The notes under the pieces: generated by a model | Databases searched by the model: none | Told to the model about the DNA's origin: nothing | The model's input: the letters and a program-made list of their open reading frames with translations, nothing else | In this document: in pieces, positions 34,553-43,272 of the stretch | Layout of the letters: every line of letters starts with the position of its first letter | How positions within the stretch are numbered: position 1 is the first letter of the stretch | Assembly (NCBI GenBank): GCA_002394685.1 | Contig: DGUP01000029.1 | Location: 1-58,125 of the forward strand | Direction: 5' to 3' | Length of the DNA: 58,125 bases | From: Treponema sp. UBA4307 | GTDB taxonomy: Bacteria; Spirochaetota; Spirochaetia; Treponematales; Treponemataceae | Program-made: the position numbers and the translations under genes

Positions 34553-34577
34553 CATAATTATTAAGGGCTTATTCAAA

Positions 34578-35486
34578 TTATTTTTTCTGAAGCAAAAGTT
34601 TAGGCCTGCGGTCTACATCATAAATACCCCAGTGCTTTTCTGCTTCACCAGGATTTTCTCCGCCTTTCCATGGTTCATCAAAGGCTTCGAACATGTAAGA
34701 AATAATTTTTTCACTATCAGACCAGGCCCAAAAATCCTCATAATATTTTTTCTGATTTACTTCATTAGGCTGACCTTCCTTCATCTGAGAAAAATCAACA
34801 GCCTGAGTTGCCCATCCAACTTCTGAAAAAATTACAGGCTTATCAGGGAAGAGTTCCTTGATTTTTTTGTACCAGGTTTTATTAACCTCAAGAGCTTCAT
34901 CCACAGTATTTCCGTACCACAAAGGATAAGAGTGCACACTAATAATATCCAGATGTTCAGCAAGTTCTGTCAAGGCAGGCCATTCAAAAGCACCTTCATT
35001 AAAAGTAACAGGCTGTTTACATCCGGCCTTAAGTCTATCAGCAAAAGAAATCAAACGCTCCACCGGAACATTATTTTCACCCCAGCTCGGAGTATTTTCA
35101 TTTCCGATAGAAACCGCATTTACCACATCATCAAAATCATTTGCAATTTTAATCAAGGCTTCAATTCTTGCATCATTATATCTGGCGCGTTCGGCAAGTT
35201 CCTCATCAAAATAAGTTACCTTAAGCCATGGGCAGCCCGGGTTATTAACTTCTGAACACAAGCCCGGTCCCAGCATCAGCTTTAAATCAAAGTTCTTGTC
35301 TTTTATAACCTGACAAACAGTTCTTGCATAATTCACCGGATCATACATACGAATATATTTAAATCCTAAATCAACAAGAATCTGCAAATCCTCAACAACC
35401 TCATCATAAGAAGGATAAATCTTTGCAGCCGGAGACTGATTTCTTCTATATCCGGAATAACAAATTGCCCTGCCCCATTCAAACAT
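34578..35486 (-). CDS. Glycoside hydrolase family 17 (beta-1,3-glucanase-like)
   Basis: 302 residues. GH17 pattern: FKYIRMYDPVNYA, acid/base Glu130 (AVSIGNENTPSW), HSYPLWYG, and nucleophile Glu222 (VIFSEVGWATQ). GH17 enzymes cleave or transglycosylate beta-1,3- and beta-1,3;1,4-glucans. No signal peptide, so it probably acts on imported oligosaccharides. AAGGAGT precedes the ATG. The start codon is only 34 bases from a MITE-like element, so its promoter is in or beyond that element. Confidence 0.85.
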   Translation of the reverse strand: MFEWGRAICYSGYRRNQSPAAKIYPSYDEVVEDLQILVDLGFKYIRMYDPVNYARTVCQVIKDKNFDLKLMLGPGLCSEVNNPGCPWLKVTYFDEELAERARYNDARIEALIKIANDFDDVVNAVSIGNENTPSWGENNVPVERLISFADRLKAGCKQPVTFNEGAFEWPALTELAEHLDIISVHSYPLWYGNTVDEALEVNKTWYKKIKELFPDKPVIFSEVGWATQAVDFSQMKEGQPNEVNQKKYYEDFWAWSDSEKIISYMFEAFDEPWKGGENPGEAEKHWGIYDVDRRPKLLLQKK

Positions 35487-35520
35487 AAAAACGACTCCTT
35501 AATTATCAAAATATTAATTT

Positions 35521-35752
35521 GCCCGAATGTCGAGTTTTGAAAATCAACGAATTTATCAAAAAAAACAGCTCCCAGTCATGAAAACAACTTATCGAAACCG
35601 CAGGCTCGCCTGCTACACGTATTTTGTGCTTGTAATTATTTACGTTTGCCGCTACCGCGGCAGCACAAAATAAGTGTTTTCGTAAGTTGTTTTCACTCCT
35701 TCGCGCCGTTTTTTTGTAATGTTAGCAACTTTTCAAAACTCGACATTCGGGC
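35521..35752. repeat. Complete 232-bp palindromic MITE-like element
   Basis: Perfect 23-bp terminal inverted repeats (35521-35543 and 35730-35752; ends GCCCGAATG / CATTCGGGC). Nested inside are a 13-bp inverted pair (35579-35591, 35683-35695), an 11-bp pair (35620-35630, 35662-35672) and short hairpins GCAGG/CCTGC and GCCGC/GCGGC, so the whole folds on itself. No transposase is encoded. Partial copies lie at 1-22 and 58057-58125. No clear target-site duplication. Confidence 0.88.
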
Positions 35753-35771
35753 TAAATAAAAATCTTCAGGA

Positions 35772-37016
35772 TTAATTATATCTTGTATCTTCAATACGCT
35801 TTGTCTTTTTTTCACTGCGAGGCAGTTCTCCAATACCTACAACTTTTACAAGAGGTGTGAGATTGTATTTCTGCTTAAACTCATAGGCAATTGTGATTGC
35901 AACTTCGCTTCTGTCTACACCACCTTCAACTTCTACAGTAATAGTAATCTGATCTTTACCATCTACATGTTCAATCAGAGCCCTGTATTCAGATGAAGTA
36001 CCTGGAACAGTTTTAATTACATCTTCAATTGTACTTGGGAAGATAATATTTCCCTTAACCTTTACCATGTCATCGCTTCGTCCAAGGATTTGTGTAATCC
36101 GTGGATAACTTCTTCCACACTTACATTTGCCAGGAACAAAAGCAGCAAGATCATGAGTTCTGAAACGGAATAAAGGAGCTCCCTCTTTTACAAGTGTAGT
36201 TAAAGTAATTTCACCAACCTGACCTTCCTCTACAGGCTTGCCTGTTACAGGATCCAGAATTTCAATGTAAACGTAATCATCAAAAATATGAATTCCTTCA
36301 GTCTGTTCAGTACAGTTGATTCCAATACCAGGGCCGTAGCATTCAGTTAAACCGTAAATATCATAAAGCTCAATTCCGAAAATTTTCTGAATACGTTCAC
36401 GCATTTTTTCACCCCAGCGTTCAGAACCAATAATACCCTTTTTAAGTTTAATATTATTTCCAATCTTACGAGCTTCCACCTGTTCTGCAAGAAGAAGTGC
36501 ATAAGATGAAGTTGCACAAATTACCGTTGAACCAAGATCCTGCATCATCTGAAGCTGCTTTTCAGTATTGCCTGGTCCCATTGGAATTGCCATTGCACCC
36601 AGTTTTTCACAACCTGCCTGAAAACCAATTCCTGCAGTCCAGAGTCCATAGCCCGGGGTAATCTGAATGCGGTCTTTTTTAGTAATACCTGCAAGTTCAT
36701 AACAGCGGGCAAACATTACAGCCCAGTCATCAACATCTTTTTGTGTATATGGAATAATAACCGGAGCACCAGTTGTACCACTTGAAGAATGGATTCTTAC
36801 AATCTCTTCATCAGGTACAGCAGCAAGTCCCAAAGGATATGCATCCCTGAGATCCTGCTTGGAACAGAAAGGAACAAGATTTTCAAAATCTTCCTGTGTC
36901 TTAATATCTTCCGGATTTATATTTTTAAAACGTTCTGTGTAATAAGGATTTCCACAAGCCTTTACTCTTTTTATCTGATTACGAATTTGTTCAAGTTGTT
37001 TTTCTGTAAGCTTCAT
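35772..37016 (-). CDS. paaK: Phenylacetate-CoA ligase
   Basis: 414 residues of the PaaK branch of adenylate-forming enzymes: HSSSGTTGAPVIIPYTQKDV (ATP loop), DIYGLTECYGPG, FRFRTHDLAAF and GRSDDMVKVKGNIIFPS. It activates arylacetates to arylacetyl-CoA with ATP. The iorB-iorA pair upstream on the same strand makes arylacetyl-CoA from aryl pyruvates, so here the ligase may run in reverse to conserve energy, as proposed in archaea and clostridia. It is preceded by a Fur-like dyad at 37050. Confidence 0.93.
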   Translation of the reverse strand: MKLTEKQLEQIRNQIKRVKACGNPYYTERFKNINPEDIKTQEDFENLVPFCSKQDLRDAYPLGLAAVPDEEIVRIHSSSGTTGAPVIIPYTQKDVDDWAVMFARCYELAGITKKDRIQITPGYGLWTAGIGFQAGCEKLGAMAIPMGPGNTEKQLQMMQDLGSTVICATSSYALLLAEQVEARKIGNNIKLKKGIIGSERWGEKMRERIQKIFGIELYDIYGLTECYGPGIGINCTEQTEGIHIFDDYVYIEILDPVTGKPVEEGQVGEITLTTLVKEGAPLFRFRTHDLAAFVPGKCKCGRSYPRITQILGRSDDMVKVKGNIIFPSTIEDVIKTVPGTSSEYRALIEHVDGKDQITITVEVEGGVDRSEVAITIAYEFKQKYNLTPLVKVVGIGELPRSEKKTKRIEDTRYN

Positions 37017-37049
37017 AATAAATTCCTGTATTTATATATTGTTTCTATT

Positions 37050-37064
37050 AATAGTAATACTATA
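37050..37064. promoter_or_regulatory. 7-1-7 dyad upstream of paaK
   Basis: AATAGTA-A-TACTATA lies 34 bases before the paaK start and shares both half-sites with the dyad at 28894-28912. It could be a Fur-family box or simply overlap a promoter. Low certainty. Confidence 0.3.
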
Positions 37065-37124
37065 AATACAGGATGTCAAATTCTTTTTGTTACTTTTTAT
37101 AGAAATATTAAACTTCCGGATCAA

Positions 37125-37688
37125 TTACTGAATGTAATCAATTGCCTTAACATTCATTTCATAAAACTGAGGTTTCACTAACAGTTTCAAGGCATCCTTA
37201 AGCTCATCTTTTGAAACCAGTCCAGTTTTACTTGCAGCTCCAAGAAGAACCATATTTACCGCCTTCTGGCTTCCCAGTTTTTCACAAGCTTCTTCAGTAT
37301 CTACATCAATTACACTTGTACTATTTTTCAGATAATCAATCATTTCATCTTCCCTGAAAACTTTTCCGCTTAAACTTGCAGAAGAAGGCTGAACTACTTT
37401 TCTATTTACGATTATCATTCCGTCTTTTTTTAAATAATCGAGATTTCTCACAGCTTCCGTTGCTTCAAAAGCTATTATTAAATCAGCCTGACCTTTTGGA
37501 ATGAGAGGAGAATACAAATTATCCCCAATGCGCACATGACTTACAACCGAACCGCCTCTCTGAGCCATACCGATTGTTTCTGCAGACAGAACTCTTTTTC
37601 CGCTGTTCACTGCAGCCTGAGAAAGAACTTTTGCAGCAAGAACAGTTCCCTGTCCCCCTACTCCACAAATCAAAATATTTTTATTCAT
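37125..37688 (-). CDS. iorB: Indolepyruvate:ferredoxin oxidoreductase, beta subunit
   Basis: 187 residues from the ATG at 37688, which has GGAGG directly upstream; the longer TTG reading would swallow that site. Pyruvate-ferredoxin oxidoreductase gamma-type domain: ILICGVGGQGTVLAAKVLSQ, SAETIGMAQRGGSVVSHVRI. With IorA it oxidatively decarboxylates aryl pyruvates to aryl-acetyl-CoA and reduced ferredoxin. It overlaps iorA by 8 bases. Confidence 0.94.
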   Translation of the reverse strand: MNKNILICGVGGQGTVLAAKVLSQAAVNSGKRVLSAETIGMAQRGGSVVSHVRIGDNLYSPLIPKGQADLIIAFEATEAVRNLDYLKKDGMIIVNRKVVQPSSASLSGKVFREDEMIDYLKNSTSVIDVDTEEACEKLGSQKAVNMVLLGAASKTGLVSKDELKDALKLLVKPQFYEMNVKAIDYIQ

Positions 37689-39570
37689 TCTTTCCTCCAA
37701 TAGCTTTTACAGGACAAAGACCAGAACACAAGCCGCAGCCCGTACAAAGGGAAGAATCAATTTCAACAAAATTTTTTCCCTTTTTATTTACTTTCAGTGA
37801 AAGACTTAAAGCAGGGCAGCCCAGTTCATTAATGCATTTTTTACATCCTATGCATTTGCTTTCATCCACCGCTTTTGGTGAAGGAAATTTGTATCCCAGT
37901 TTTCCTGCAACAGCAATACATGGAGATTTAAAAATAATTGCGCTTACACCAGGTGCAGCCGATGCAGTTTTTACAGCAGCAACAGCTTTTTCCTGGTCAA
38001 AAGGATCCACTTCCAGAACAGGAGTTACACCCACTGCTTCCAGTGTTTTTTTAATGCTGATTTTGTCTACAACCTGTCCCATCATTGTAATGCCAGTTCC
38101 AGGATGAGGCTGATGTCCTGTCATTGCAGTGGTAGAATTATCAAGAATACAAATTGTCTGCTTAGCCTGATTGTAAACACCGTTAACCACACCAGTAATT
38201 CCTGAAGCAAAGAAAGTTGAATCCCCGATAAAAGAAAAACAATACCGGTCCTGTTCATTGTGATAAAACCCCTGAGCCATTGTTATGTCTGCTCCCATAC
38301 AGAGACAGGTATCAGTCATATCCAGCGGCTGAGCATTTCCCAGAGTGTAGCAGCCAATATCCCCGCAGAAAACTGTCTTTTGACCTTTCATTGCCTGCTT
38401 AACTGCATAAAAGGAAGCCCGATGAGGACAGCCTGCACACAAAACAGGAGGCCTTACCGGCAGTTCAGGTTTATTTTTTTCATCAGCTTTTTCCTGAGGA
38501 TTCTCATCTTCAATCCCATAGATTTTTTTTAAGCAAGTTACAATTGCTTCAACAGAAAGCTCACCTGCTTCTGCAACACTTCCGTCAAGTTTTCCTTTTA
38601 CTGTGGAAGAAATATTTTCACGTCCTGTAAGGAAAATTAAATTCTCTTCAATTACAGGATCAAGTTCTTCAAAAACAGTAACCTTTTTATTTGCCTTTAG
38701 AAAATCAACTGCAAGGGAAGCAGGGAAAGGATATGGAGTTCCAATTTTCATCACAGCTGCATTTTTAACATTAAGAATTGAAAGCGCTTCCATAAGATAA
38801 TTGTAGGAAACCCCGCCGGCTGCAAATGCCATTGAAGAACCATCTGTATATTTTTCCTGAGAGCATTCTGTTTTTATGATTTTGTTAAATGGACTTTTTG
38901 AAAATTCCTGGGGAAGAATATTTTCATTCCGGTCAAAAATTCTCTTATGATTTAAATATGAAGACTTTGGAAAAATTACCCAGCGCTTTGAATCTTTTAC
39001 AAACTCACCTTTGTTTTCAGCAGTCTTTAACTCGGGAAATTCCATACTTTCGTAAGCATGATCTACTCTGGTAGTAGGCCTGAGCAGAACCGGAGTATTA
39101 TATTTTTCAGAAACTTCAAAAGCCTGCTGAATCATTTCATAGGCTTCCAGTGGAGTTGAAGGATCAAAACATGGAAGCTTTGAGAAAGAAGCAAACTTTC
39201 TTGTATCCTGTTCGGTCTGACTTGAAATAGGACCTGGATCATCAGCAGAAACAATTACCATTCCGCCTTTAATTCCAACATAAGAAAGACACATTACAGG
39301 GTCACTGGCAACATTCAGTCCCACCTGCTTCATTGTAACAAGGGTACGGCTGCCCGCATAACTGGCACCTGCTGCAACTTCCACTGCCGCTTTTTCATTT
39401 ACGGACCATTCAACATAAGTGCCAGTCTTATCTTTATACTTTGCAATAAATTCTATAATTTCACTGGAAGGAGTTCCTGGATATCCTGCCACCAGATTAA
39501 CACCAGCTTTTAACGCACCAAGAGCAATCGCCTGGTTTCCCATTATCATTTGTCTAACCATGGTGAGCAT
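37681..39570 (-). CDS. iorA: Indolepyruvate:ferredoxin oxidoreductase, alpha subunit
   Basis: Up to 629 residues. N-terminal pyrimidine-binding domain (MGNQAIALGALKAGVNLVAG), central TPP domain (CGDIGCYTLGNAQPL, GASI-type GADITMAQGF, FIGDSTFFASGITGVVNGVY), and two C-terminal 4Fe-4S motifs (CIGCKKCINELGCP, CTGCGLCSGLCP). The start is ambiguous: ATGs at 39570, 39561, 39549 and 39543 are in frame, none with a good ribosome site, and a TATAAT sits directly before the first. Homologues begin close to MGNQ, so a later start is likely. Confidence 0.95.
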   Translation of the reverse strand: MLTMVRQMIMGNQAIALGALKAGVNLVAGYPGTPSSEIIEFIAKYKDKTGTYVEWSVNEKAAVEVAAGASYAGSRTLVTMKQVGLNVASDPVMCLSYVGIKGGMVIVSADDPGPISSQTEQDTRKFASFSKLPCFDPSTPLEAYEMIQQAFEVSEKYNTPVLLRPTTRVDHAYESMEFPELKTAENKGEFVKDSKRWVIFPKSSYLNHKRIFDRNENILPQEFSKSPFNKIIKTECSQEKYTDGSSMAFAAGGVSYNYLMEALSILNVKNAAVMKIGTPYPFPASLAVDFLKANKKVTVFEELDPVIEENLIFLTGRENISSTVKGKLDGSVAEAGELSVEAIVTCLKKIYGIEDENPQEKADEKNKPELPVRPPVLCAGCPHRASFYAVKQAMKGQKTVFCGDIGCYTLGNAQPLDMTDTCLCMGADITMAQGFYHNEQDRYCFSFIGDSTFFASGITGVVNGVYNQAKQTICILDNSTTAMTGHQPHPGTGITMMGQVVDKISIKKTLEAVGVTPVLEVDPFDQEKAVAAVKTASAAPGVSAIIFKSPCIAVAGKLGYKFPSPKAVDESKCIGCKKCINELGCPALSLSLKVNKKGKNFVEIDSSLCTGCGLCSGLCPVKAIGGKNE

Positions 39571-39638
39571 TATATCATAAAGGTTTTGTTTTGACTCTAT
39601 TTTAAATATTTTTTTTGATATTATTTATAGAAACAGTT

Positions 39639-39956
39639 TTACCATCTTGCAATCATTTCTTTAAGTTCATCAAGTTTCTTCATTACAAGAGCCTGCTTAG
39701 ATGAATCATAATTTTCTGCAAGAGGCTGAAATTCTTTCAGGAAAGGAAGCAACGATTTCAACTTATCCACTGGAACCTTTAAGGGAGAATACTTCAGCAC
39801 TACTGAACCGGTATTGTAATCCGTTTCCACTTCCTTAATACCAGAAATTCCTTTAAGAATATCTTTTGCTTTTTCCGTTACCAGACTGTCCTTAAAAATT
39901 TCACCCTTCAGCTTAAGTCTGCCTGGAAAAAATCCTGTGACCATATTCATATTCAT
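39639..39956 (-). CDS. Small HMA-like domain protein
   Basis: 105 residues with an HMA-like ferredoxin fold (GRLKLKGEIFKD, KDILKGISGIKEVETDYNTG, GSVVLKYSP) but without the metal-binding CxxC. These proteins occur near metal or envelope genes and have no firm role. AGGAGG precedes the ATG. It follows the lipoprotein gene by 7 bases, as the last gene of a three-gene run. Confidence 0.65.
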   Translation of the reverse strand: MNMNMVTGFFPGRLKLKGEIFKDSLVTEKAKDILKGISGIKEVETDYNTGSVVLKYSPLKVPVDKLKSLLPFLKEFQPLAENYDSSKQALVMKKLDELKEMIARW

Positions 39957-39963
39957 CTTCCTC

Positions 39964-40563
39964 CTAATATTCTATGAAAATATTTGTATATTGTTTCTGC
40001 TGGATTAAAAGACCGTTTCTAAAAATAAAAGTATATTTCTCAGGCTCTTTTCCATCTTCACTTTCTTCATCTTCTTCAACAGGAATTACGAATTTTACAT
40101 ATTCATCATTGTCTGAAGCTTTGTATATTGTACTGTTTTCCGGAAGATTATCTGGAATATAAAAATTCAAGCGGACAGAATCTTCTCCATACAACATTGA
40201 ATTAAATGCATACACATAAATATTTTCAGCAATACTTTTGTCATAAATCCAGTTTGGAAAGTTATCCAGAGGAACATCTTTGTATTTTAATATTGTAGAA
40301 TTTTCTTTCTGATAAATATTTACTTTTGCAGGAGGATTTTTAATATTGCTGGTATAACTGCTGCCTGCCCACAGGTTATTTGCAGCATCACGGCTGATTT
40401 CAACCCATACATATTCATCCATACAGTCAGGCATAGAATTAACTTTCACTCCCGACTTACTGTTTTTTTCCGCCATCTGCTGCCAGTATCCCGGTTCTAA
40501 AAACTGACAGGAAGTAAATATCAGTGCAGCTGCAGTTAATAAAGTTAATAATAATCTTTTCAT
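39964..40563 (-). CDS. Lipoprotein, unknown function
   Basis: 199 residues from the ATG giving signal peptide MKRLLLTLLTAAALIFTSC (lipobox FTSC). The segment YVWVEISRDAANNLW resembles VEWEEITREEAVEIW of the next lipoprotein upstream, and both end in a short YKN/IKY-type tail, so they look like distant paralogues. I do not recognise the family. Confidence 0.65.
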   Translation of the reverse strand: MKRLLLTLLTAAALIFTSCQFLEPGYWQQMAEKNSKSGVKVNSMPDCMDEYVWVEISRDAANNLWAGSSYTSNIKNPPAKVNIYQKENSTILKYKDVPLDNFPNWIYDKSIAENIYVYAFNSMLYGEDSVRLNFYIPDNLPENSTIYKASDNDEYVKFVIPVEEDEESEDGKEPEKYTFIFRNGLLIQQKQYTNIFIEY

Positions 40564-40581
40564 AAACATCTCCATTTTTAA

Positions 40582-41091
40582 TTAATATTTTATATAAAAG
40601 AATTCATAGCTGCTAAAATCTGCCCTATAATGTTTCTTGACTACAGACCAGCCTCTTTCATAAATATCAATTACATAGTCTGATACATATTCTGAACCAT
40701 CTGAGACAGGAGGCCGTTCAATTTTTACAAGATTACTGTTGCCTTTTTCTCTGTAAAAAAGAACGTTGCTCTCTTCATTTTCAGGATTAACTGTAAGTTT
40801 TCCAACTGTAGATAAGGCAATTTCAGCTTGGACATTATCGTAGGAATCACCGTTAATTAAACAAGGCCACCACTTCTGAGGAGAAGTTCCAATCCACTTT
40901 TGCCATATTGTAACAGGACCTTTTCGCACTGTATGAGTGTCATAACTGCTCCAGATTTCTACAGCTTCTTCCCGGGTGATTTCTTCCCATTCCACATCAT
41001 CATAGGTGTCAGGCCATTCATCCTGGAAAGCACAGGCTGAAAATAAACATGTAAAGATAATAAGAATTGTCAGGAATATTTTATTCTTCAT
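40582..41091 (-). CDS. Lipoprotein, paralogue of the downstream gene
   Basis: 169 residues, lipoprotein signal peptide with lipobox FSAC, then an acidic region (DEWPDTYDDVEWEEITREEA) and a beta-rich domain ending SSYEFFYIKY. First gene of the run that continues to the second lipoprotein and the HMA-like protein. A DtxR-type dyad lies 100 bases upstream. Function unknown. Confidence 0.65.
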   Translation of the reverse strand: MKNKIFLTILIIFTCLFSACAFQDEWPDTYDDVEWEEITREEAVEIWSSYDTHTVRKGPVTIWQKWIGTSPQKWWPCLINGDSYDNVQAEIALSTVGKLTVNPENEESNVLFYREKGNSNLVKIERPPVSDGSEYVSDYVIDIYERGWSVVKKHYRADFSSYEFFYIKY

Positions 41092-41190
41092 TTTTTTAAC
41101 TCCTCCTTTTTTTTATAACATATAATACATATTTTGTTTTTTTCAAGAGGAATATTTTTTTAAACAGATGACCAAATACTTAAAATAATA

Positions 41191-41210
41191 TATAGTTAGC
41201 CTTACCTAAC
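41191..41210. promoter_or_regulatory. DtxR/IdeR-like dyad
   Basis: TATAGTTAGCCTTACCTAAC, a GTTAG-N6-CTAAC inverted repeat, matches 15 of 19 positions of the classical DtxR/IdeR box as I recall it. It lies between the divergent lipoprotein gene and pyrKD. Its first 11 bases recur exactly at 46778-46788. Confidence 0.45.
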
Positions 41211-41261
41211 ATACAATTTCTTTTCTATATTTTATTATATATTTATTAACGGAGATTCACT

Positions 41262-43187
41262 ATGGATTTAGCTGAAATCGATGAAAATGGCAAGCCTCTC
41301 CTTTATTTTGGAGACGCTCCTGTTGAGAAACTGGAACTGGTAAAAGGACAGCCTAACGTTTATTTTCTGCAATTAACAATCACTCTGGAACGTCAAACTC
41401 AAGTCAGTCCAAAAGCAGGCCAGTTTTATCTGCTTAAAAGTAAAAAGTCTAATGTAAATTATAATCGTCCAATTTCCGTCTATCACTCAGAAGACAGAAT
41501 TAATGCTGATGGCAAAAAAGAAGTTACCGTTCAGTTTATGATTCTTGAAAAAGGGGAAGGCACAAAAGAACTTTGTCATATGAACAAAGGCGAACTGATT
41601 ACAGTTATCGGACCGCTGGGAAATATCTGGCCAGAAGCAGACAAGTCTTTAATAGATGAAGGTTTATCTTCAGGCAGGCCGAAAATTGCCATTGTAGGCG
41701 GAGGAATTGGGGTTGCTCCAGTTGCAAACTTTGCTTCAACTTTGCCGGAAGGTTCTTATGATTTTTACGCTTCTTTTAAATCCGGAAGTTATGGACTGGA
41801 AAACGTAAAAGCAAAAAATCTTTTAATCACAACTGATGACGGTTCTCAGGGAATTCACGGAATGTTGCCTCAGGCCTTCTCTAAAGAAGCAGTTCAGAAT
41901 GCGGGCTACAAGGTAATCTATGCCTGTGGACCAACTCCTGCCCTTGCCTATGTAAAAGGTCTGGCAGAAGAACTGGGAATACAGTCATGGATTTCAATGG
42001 AACACAGAATGCTCTGCGGATTAGGAGCATGTCTGGGCTGTACAATCGATACTAAAGACGGATTAAAACGCTGCTGCAAGGACGGTCCGGTTTTTGACGG
42101 AAAGATTCTTCAATTCCCGAAACCTGCACCAAGAAGACAGCCTCTTTCTAAAGAAGTTGAACCTGATCTTTCAGTAGACATTGCAGGAGTTCATTTTAAA
42201 AATCCAGTTATTGCATCAGCCGGAACTTTTGCATTCGGACAGAATTTCCGTGGAGTAAGTGACGTAAAAGCCTGGGGTGGAATTGCCTCAAAAGGAGTTA
42301 CTTACGAACCGCGCATTGGTAATAAAGGAGAACGCTCTCTGGAAGTTGCCGGAGGAAATATGAATTCCATTGGTTTACAAAATCCGGGAGTACATACTTT
42401 TGTAAAGGAACTTCTTCCTGGAATGCTGGGCCTGGGTCCTGTTGTAATTGCCAACCTGGCCGGAAGCGATATTGAATCTTACGTGGAAGGGGCAAAAATC
42501 CTGGATAAAACTGACTGTGACATGATTGAACTTAACATCAGCTGTCCCAATGTAAAAGCAGCTGGTCTTGCCTGGGGACTTAGTGCAGAAACAGCCTACT
42601 ACTGTGTATCTTCAGTGCGGGTTGTTACTAAAAAACCTCTTATGGTAAAGCTTAGTCCTAATGCGCCTGACAACAGACCAATTGCTCTTGCATGTATTAA
42701 AGCAGGTGCCGATGCAATTTCCCTCATCAACATGGTTCATGGAGTTGCAATTGACATTGATCAGGGAAAACCGTTTTTCAATAATGTTCACGCCGGCTAT
42801 TCAGGTCCAGGCCTTAAACCTCTTGCCCTGAGAATTGCCTACGATGTAATTGAAGAAATCAACAAACTTCCTGAAGAACAAAGGGTTCCTGTTGTAGGAA
42901 TTGGTGGAATCTGTAACTGGAAGGATGCGGTAGAATTTATTATGGCAGGTTGTGCTGCAGTAGAAATCGGTCAGGCAAAATTTACTAATCCGGATGTTGC
43001 AATTGATGTTGTTGAAGGAATGAAAAAATTCATGAAGGAAAGAGGCTACAAAAATCTTTCTGAAATGAGAGGCATTGCCCAGATGAAAAGACCAAATCCT
43101 GCTCATACTGACGAAAAAGGTCATTATCAGGATTTAAAAGATATGATTCTTAAAGACAAGGCAATCATAAAAAAGCCAGAAAACTAA
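41262..43187 (+). CDS. pyrKD: Dihydroorotate dehydrogenase, fused electron-transfer and catalytic subunits (PyrK-PyrD)
   Basis: 641 residues. Residues 1-295 are PyrK: FAD-binding (YNRPISVYHSE), NAD-binding (IAIVGGGIGVAPVANF) and the 2Fe-2S ligands Cys252, Cys257, Cys260 and Cys271/272. Residues 305-641 are class 1B PyrD: FKNPVIASAGTFAFGQ, KGVTYEPRIGNKG, NISCPNVKAAG with the class 1 active-site Cys, and GIGGICNWKDAVEFIMAGCA. It oxidises dihydroorotate with NAD+ in pyrimidine synthesis. The subunits are normally separate proteins in Gram-positives; fusion keeps the electron path in one chain. Confidence 0.95.
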   Translation: MDLAEIDENGKPLLYFGDAPVEKLELVKGQPNVYFLQLTITLERQTQVSPKAGQFYLLKSKKSNVNYNRPISVYHSEDRINADGKKEVTVQFMILEKGEGTKELCHMNKGELITVIGPLGNIWPEADKSLIDEGLSSGRPKIAIVGGGIGVAPVANFASTLPEGSYDFYASFKSGSYGLENVKAKNLLITTDDGSQGIHGMLPQAFSKEAVQNAGYKVIYACGPTPALAYVKGLAEELGIQSWISMEHRMLCGLGACLGCTIDTKDGLKRCCKDGPVFDGKILQFPKPAPRRQPLSKEVEPDLSVDIAGVHFKNPVIASAGTFAFGQNFRGVSDVKAWGGIASKGVTYEPRIGNKGERSLEVAGGNMNSIGLQNPGVHTFVKELLPGMLGLGPVVIANLAGSDIESYVEGAKILDKTDCDMIELNISCPNVKAAGLAWGLSAETAYYCVSSVRVVTKKPLMVKLSPNAPDNRPIALACIKAGADAISLINMVHGVAIDIDQGKPFFNNVHAGYSGPGLKPLALRIAYDVIEEINKLPEEQRVPVVGIGGICNWKDAVEFIMAGCAAVEIGQAKFTNPDVAIDVVEGMKKFMKERGYKNLSEMRGIAQMKRPNPAHTDEKGHYQDLKDMILKDKAIIKKPEN

Positions 43188-43210
43188 TTTATAATTTTGA
43201 CAAAATAAAC

Positions 43211-43239
43211 TTTTCAGAGAAAAATCCAGATGGTATAAT
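43211..43239 (+). promoter_or_regulatory. Promoter of the 54-residue gene and nhaC
   Basis: TTTTCA (43211-43216), 17-base spacer, TATAAT (43234-43239) preceded by TGG (extended -10). Confidence 0.6.
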
Positions 43240-43272
43240 TTATAAGTTTTAATTATAAAAACGGAGGACGCT

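Noticed and set aside
35772..35790. Target-site duplication next to the MITE
   Set aside because: Flanks (ATTAATTT on the left, TAAATAAA on the right) are AT-rich but not convincing direct repeats.
43197..43239. TTGACA at 43197 as the -35 for TATAAT at 43234
   Set aside because: The spacing would be 31 bases; the extended -10 with TTTTCA at 17 bases fits better.
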